The notes below the pieces were generated by a model that was not told where the DNA came from, ran no database searches, and saw only the letters and a program-made list of their open reading frames with translations. The position numbers were made by a program, and so were the translations under genes. Source: CAYRGG01 sp964423745 (GTDB taxonomy: Bacteria > Pseudomonadota > Gammaproteobacteria > Competibacterales > Competibacteraceae). Taken from it: a stretch of DNA of 48,309 nucleotides. Of the stretch, positions 45,268 to 48,309 are shown in pieces. The stretch is taken from positions 1 to 48,309 of the forward strand of contig CAYRGG010000027.1 in the NCBI GenBank assembly GCA_964423745.1, written 5' to 3'. Every line of letters begins with the position of its first letter. The first letter of the stretch is position 1.

Positions 45268-45355
45268 GTGGAAACAGTGCTAGCGGTAGGAAGACCGTCG
45301 TCAAGCTTATAGGGAGATGTTGACGCCCCCTTTTAAAACAAACTGTGCAAGTTAC
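45252..45355 (-). repeat. dispersed palindromic element, copy E (degenerate)
   Basis: About 104 bases. Left end AGGACTTACGAAG, a central CGGTAGGAAGACCG stem next to TCGTCAAGC as in copies A and B, then TAGGGAGATGTTGACGCCCC and a right end CTGTGCAAGTTACTC. The flanks match the other copies but many positions have changed. It lies between the small membrane protein and the exported SnoaL-like gene. Confidence 0.7.
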
Positions 45356-45377
45356 TCTTAAAATTGGAGGTAGTTAC

Positions 45378-45938
45378 ATGAAAACGTTGTTAGCCATCTT
45401 ATTCGTGACTGGCACGTTGGCGGTGCCATCGCCTGCTACCACGGCAGAAAATACAATACGGCAGACATTGGCGCAAAAAGTCCAGTACTTGATGGATAGA
45501 GACGACATCAGCCAACAGATCATCAATTATGCTCTCAGCTTTGACCGCAAGGATTGGGAGCTGCACCGCTCGGTCTTCACCGATGAAATTCAGATGGATT
45601 TCTCGGCCTCCATCGGCGACGGACTCACCACGATGAGAGCTGATGACTGGGTTGTTGCTGTCAAACCCTTTTTTGAAAATTTACAAGCCACACAGCACAT
45701 TGGCATTCCTCTGTCGATCGAAATCAAAGGCGATGAAGCCTATGTGGTCTCGCTGCTTCGAGCTGCGCACTACCAACCGAACCCAAAGGGTGATCCCACG
45801 CAGACCATGTTTGGTTATTACGAGAACTGGCTAAAACGTACCGAGGAGGGCTGGAAGATTTACAAAATCGTCCAGCATATCCACTGGAACGAAGGTAATT
45901 ATTATGTCTTTGAAAAGGCTGCTGGGTTGAGCGAGTAA
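45378..45938 (+). CDS. exported SnoaL-like/NTF2-fold protein
   Basis: A 186-residue protein with a signal peptide (MKTLLAILFVTGTLAVPSPA). The mature part begins with a helix (LMDRDDISQQIINYALSFDR, then KDWELHRSVFTDEIQMDFSA), the normal opening of the SnoaL-like domain that includes dehydratases and ring-forming enzymes. The end is WLKRTEEGWKIYKIVQHIHW. The conserved D-R-K-D-W region and the H/D pairs fit the scytalone-dehydratase-like subgroup. GGAGG lies 8 bases before the ATG at 45378. The stop is three bases before the next gene. Export is unusual for this fold and is shared by the next two proteins. Confidence 0.83.
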   Translation: MKTLLAILFVTGTLAVPSPATTAENTIRQTLAQKVQYLMDRDDISQQIINYALSFDRKDWELHRSVFTDEIQMDFSASIGDGLTTMRADDWVVAVKPFFENLQATQHIGIPLSIEIKGDEAYVVSLLRAAHYQPNPKGDPTQTMFGYYENWLKRTEEGWKIYKIVQHIHWNEGNYYVFEKAAGLSE

Positions 45939-45941
45939 GCT

Positions 45942-46484
45942 ATGAAAACACTTATAGTAATTGTATTAATTGCTTTATTGTTTATACCAGGGCTGGCTGC
46001 AGCTGATACGCTCGGCCCACCCACACCATTACCCTCAAAGCGAGGACTGACTTATCACGCCCATCATGTGGCGCTGCGTGTTGCTGATCTGGAACAAAGC
46101 GTGGACTGGTGGAACCGGGTGATGGGTGCCCGAGAAGTCCGCCGTTCACAGATCCCAAATATCAGCGCAGGGACAGAAATAGCCCTCATGCACATCAGTG
46201 GCGGTTTTCATATCGAATTGATTGGGGGTGGGCGCGTAAACACGCCGCCAGGGTTACCCCCCGAGGATATCAAAGCCGATTATGGTCTCGCTGGCTGGAA
46301 ACATGTGGGGTTTTATGTGGCCGATATGGAAGCAGCGTTAGCGCATTTGAAATCCGAAGGCGTAACAGCAGAGTACGACATCATCCGCGAGGATTACGGG
46401 GTCCGAATTGTGTTGTTTAAAGAACTCAATGGCTATTTCATCGAACTGTATGCGCCTGTAGAAGTAGAAGGGGACCACAAATGA
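45942..46484 (+). CDS. exported VOC-family (glyoxalase-like) protein
   Basis: A 180-residue protein with a signal peptide (KTLIVIVLIALLFIPGLAAA). The mature part is a VOC domain of two beta-alpha-beta-beta-beta modules. The potential metal ligands are His in HHVALRVADLE, Glu in GGFHIELIGGG, His in WKHVGFYVADM and Glu in NGYFIELYAPVE, all in the family positions. VOC proteins include glyoxalases, epimerases and extradiol dioxygenases. It starts three bases after the previous stop and overlaps the cyclase start by four bases, so the three exported genes are tightly coupled. Confidence 0.87.
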   Translation: MKTLIVIVLIALLFIPGLAAADTLGPPTPLPSKRGLTYHAHHVALRVADLEQSVDWWNRVMGAREVRRSQIPNISAGTEIALMHISGGFHIELIGGGRVNTPPGLPPEDIKADYGLAGWKHVGFYVADMEAALAHLKSEGVTAEYDIIREDYGVRIVLFKELNGYFIELYAPVEVEGDHK

Positions 46485-47419
46485 AACGTTTTCTATTATC
46501 TGTGGCAACGCTATTTGCTACGTTTGCACTCGCCGACACAAATGAACTATCCCAACGTGCTGGAGCCTGGGTAGTGGATAAGGGCGAACTCGTATCAAAA
46601 TTTGGACCGAAGGACGAACGGGGCGCGGCTAATCTATTAACCCCACAAACTGTTATGAAAGCGCTGTCACTGGTCAAAAAAGGCGACGTGGTGAGTCTTG
46701 CTGTCCCGTTAGATCGCGATACGCCAGCTTATGGCTGGCGCCGCTTCGACGTCGTCGTAGGACGTGGCGTCTGGAATGAGGATATTGTGAATGCGCCCAT
46801 CAATACCGGGACACAGATAGATGGTCTGGCGCATCTCGGTGTCGACGGCCGCTTCTACGGTGGCCGGCATATCGATGACTTCCATCGAAACGACGGTCTG
46901 CGCGAACTCGGCATTGAAAACGCTCCACCCATTGTCACGCGGGGTATGGTTTTGGATATCCCAGCCGTAAAGGATGTCGACCGTTTGGATATCGGTTATG
47001 TGGTGACAGTGGCGGATATTGAAGCCGCCATGCAGCGTCAGGGCATTGCGGAAATTGGTGCAGGCGATGTCGTTATCTTTCATACTGGCCATCGGCAATT
47101 GCTGGCCGAGGGCAAACGCGATGAGTTCCTCTCCGGTCAACCGGGTCCTGGTATCAAAGCTGCCGAGTACCTGGCCGCGAAAGGCGTGGTGGCGGTCGGT
47201 GGCGACAGTGGTTCCATGGAGGCGATGCCCCACGAACGGGACGGTATCCTTTTCCCCGTCCATCAAATTCTATTAGCCAAGCACGGTGTTCATATCTTAG
47301 AAAATATCGCCACGGAGCGTTTGATCGACGGCAATTGGAATGAGTTTCTGTTCATCGCAACGCCGTTACCCATTATGGGCGCATCCAGTTCATGGATTAA
47401 CCCGATAGCGATAAGATAG
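46481..47419 (+). CDS. exported cyclase-family (kynurenine-formamidase-like) protein
   Basis: A 312-residue protein with a signal peptide (KRFLLSVATLFATFALADTN). It has the blocks NTGTQIDGLAHLGVDGRFYG (the family HxGTHxDxPxH-like metal motif, altered here to TGTQIDGLAH), GAGDVVIFHTGHRQLLAEG, and VGGDSGSMEAMPHERDGILF. The group PF04199 holds metal-dependent hydrolases such as kynurenine formamidase and isatin hydrolase. The first motif histidine is replaced by Thr and Gln takes the place of the second, while Asp and the last His remain, so metal binding may differ. It overlaps the VOC gene by four bases. Confidence 0.85.
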   Translation: MKRFLLSVATLFATFALADTNELSQRAGAWVVDKGELVSKFGPKDERGAANLLTPQTVMKALSLVKKGDVVSLAVPLDRDTPAYGWRRFDVVVGRGVWNEDIVNAPINTGTQIDGLAHLGVDGRFYGGRHIDDFHRNDGLRELGIENAPPIVTRGMVLDIPAVKDVDRLDIGYVVTVADIEAAMQRQGIAEIGAGDVVIFHTGHRQLLAEGKRDEFLSGQPGPGIKAAEYLAAKGVVAVGGDSGSMEAMPHERDGILFPVHQILLAKHGVHILENIATERLIDGNWNEFLFIATPLPIMGASSSWINPIAIR

Positions 47420-47421
47420 GG

Positions 47422-47664
47422 TTAACCATCACATCGGTACCTGAAGTCGTGATGGCGAAAGCTGCTGGGGCGGGCTTCCATGTGAAACATTACGTAGCTA
47501 CTCACCACACGACGGTGACTAATATTATCAATCGCCATCTTGAAAACTTGCGCAGGCAACATAGCTCAATTGATCCTGAAGTCGAACATATCAGTGGCTT
47601 AGTGCCTGCCAAGGTAGACGCTGTCAAAGCGTATCAAGATGCTTTAACTGCCAAACAGCGATGA
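47422..47664 (+). pseudogene. antitoxin remnant (DUF6364/ribbon-helix-helix type), start lost
   Basis: The frame reads LTITSVPEVVMAKA at 47422 onward, then HHTTVTNIINRHLENLRRQ and ends AKVDAVKAYQDALTAKQR. This looks like the antitoxin that precedes PIN toxins. No ATG, GTG or TTG lies upstream of the LTITSVPE part. The only start is at 47449, inside what should be the body, and the stretch AGAGFHVKHYVA is unlike the usual helix. The stop overlaps the ATG of the PIN remnant, as in an intact pair. Confidence 0.6.
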
Positions 47665-47832
47665 AAATTTTACTGGATTTAAATGTGCTGCTCGATGTTA
47701 TTCAACGGCGTGAGCCACTTTATGAGGTGTCGGCTGAAGTGATCAGTTTTTTGATAACTCAAAAATTTTGTAAATTCACCGATAGCGGCGCTCGCCCCAG
47801 AAGAATTTCTCGCCCATTACTTTAATCAATAG
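47661..47832 (+). pseudogene. PIN-domain toxin (VapC-like) remnant
   Basis: The ATG at 47661 begins MKILLDLNVLLDVIQRREPL, the PIN N-terminus with the first catalytic Asp. The frame then runs off into non-homologous residues. Another frame from 47782 gives IAALAPEEFLAHYFNQ and a stop at 47832, which matches a PIN C-terminus. About 80-90 middle residues with the other acidic catalytic positions are missing, so an internal deletion has destroyed the toxin. Confidence 0.75.
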
Positions 47833-47873
47833 CCTTAAGGTAATTGATGCTCTAGAGCACATGAAAAAAATTG

Positions 47874-48263
47874 TCAGCTTCGGATCAACAGCCACAACAC
47901 AGCAACCGTCAAGGCAAGATTAAATCCCACCATCCAGCGAAGTAACTTAATATCGCCTTTTATCCCAGCAATCTCCGTGCGAAACTCTGTCTTTACTCCC
48001 GCGATCTCGGTGCGAAACTCTGTCTTTACTCCCGCGATCTCGGTGCGAAACTCTGTCTTTACCCCAACGATCTCAGCGCGAAGCTCCGTCTTCACCTGCG
48101 CGATCTCGGTTTGCAGTATATTTTTAACCTCACCCAAATCTTCCCGTGTCGCTAGTGTGCCTACACCTTCTTTAAAAGCTTCCGCCAACGCATGGGCTTG
48201 TGCTCTCGCTTGGTTCTCGTCGACCCCAGCGGTCTTAAGGGCTTCTGCATACTTTAATACCAA
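47874..48263 (-). CDS. DUF1640/CCDC90-like coiled-coil membrane-anchored protein
   Basis: A 129-residue protein. The N-terminus has KYAEALKTAGVDENQARAQA, a feature of DUF1640 (CCDC90/MCUR1-like) bacterial proteins. The centre has four to five copies of the 11-residue unit GVKTEFRTEIA, predicted to form a coiled coil. The C-terminus (LRWMVGFNLALTVAVLWLLI) is one membrane helix. The only start in this frame is TTG at 48263, which lies inside a hairpin; the first few family residues are missing, so the gene may be truncated at its 5' end. Function of bacterial members is not established. Confidence 0.75.
   Translation of the reverse strand: MVLKYAEALKTAGVDENQARAQAHALAEAFKEGVGTLATREDLGEVKNILQTEIAQVKTELRAEIVGVKTEFRTEIAGVKTEFRTEIAGVKTEFRTEIAGIKGDIKLLRWMVGFNLALTVAVLWLLIRS
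47968..48099 (-). repeat. 33-bp tandem repeat in the DUF1640-type gene
   Basis: Four 33-bp units (47968-48000, 48001-48033, 48034-48066, 48067-48099) encode the 11-residue coiled-coil unit. The second and third share 29 leading bases exactly; the fourth has diverged. A partial fifth follows. In-frame unit length allows changes in coil length. Confidence 0.93.
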
Positions 48264-48280
48264 TCCTAATTTTTAGGATT
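48262..48280. other. AATCCTAA-TTT-TTAGGATT hairpin over the start codon
   Basis: A perfect 8-bp stem with a 3-base loop. The TTG start assigned to the DUF1640-type gene (48261-48263) overlaps its edge. It could mask the start site or mark the junction where the 5' end was lost. Confidence 0.6.
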
Positions 48281-48309
48281 CCAATGATGAAGCTACTGAG
48301 GTATGCTAC

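Noticed and set aside
47968..48099. Regular 33-bp repeats as a CRISPR array
   Set aside because: Units are contiguous with no unique spacers and encode an in-frame coiled coil.

Overview
The window looks like a chromosomal segment of a gammaproteobacterium with moderate GC content. The evidence is a CpdA-type cAMP phosphodiesterase, SirB1, a rubredoxin gene divergent from thiD-thiE, an enteric-type MalE/MalF/MalG set with a LamB-type porin, and a PAS-GGDEF-EAL protein. I cannot name the genus. There are no rRNA or tRNA genes, no CRISPR array, no prophage and no intact insertion sequence. Several genes are decayed: a transposase, a PNPOx-like protein, an NhaC antiporter with an in-frame stop, and a toxin-antitoxin pair.

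Left part (1-10.4 kb): a frameshifted transposase remnant, a DUF2283 protein, a PNPOx-like pseudogene with two frameshifts, an O-methyltransferase, then cpdA, sirB1-like and class II aldolase genes in one direction. A 54-residue rubredoxin gene, easily missed because it is short, is followed by overlapping thiD-thiE, two Uma2-type genes, a DUF4032 kinase-like gene and an MFS transporter.

Central part (10.4-34 kb): a large disaccharide-use island. A run of ten minus-strand genes (22.5 to 10.4 kb) encodes a trehalose/maltose-type binding protein, two permeases, one MalK ATPase, MalE, MalF, MalG, a second binding protein of the first type, an aldo/keto reductase, and a ZIP-like membrane protein with an inserted cyclic-nucleotide-binding domain. 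Nearby on the same strand are a LamB-family porin and a GH65 disaccharide phosphorylase. Together they can take an alpha-glucoside across both membranes and split it with phosphate. Between them lie a small exported protein, a SHOCT-domain protein, a c-di-GMP enzyme and a secreted subtilisin-like lipoprotein.

Right part (34-48.3 kb): the NhaC gene with an early TGA overlaps a threonine dehydratase gene. Then come a UPF0182 membrane protein, an exported phytase/esterase-like propeller protein, and a LysR regulator divergent from an SDR gene. The SDR starts a plus-strand run that ends in three exported proteins: SnoaL-like, VOC and cyclase family. The window closes with a dead antitoxin/PIN pair and a coiled-coil DUF1640-type gene with 33-bp repeats.

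Five copies of a roughly 105-135 bp palindromic element, with nested terminal repeats and a covarying central hairpin, are scattered from 17.9 to 45.3 kb. One sits inside the sugar-transport operon between malK and malE. This element, the NhaC stop codon, the ZIP-CNBD fusion and the exported SnoaL/VOC/cyclase cluster are the most interesting points.
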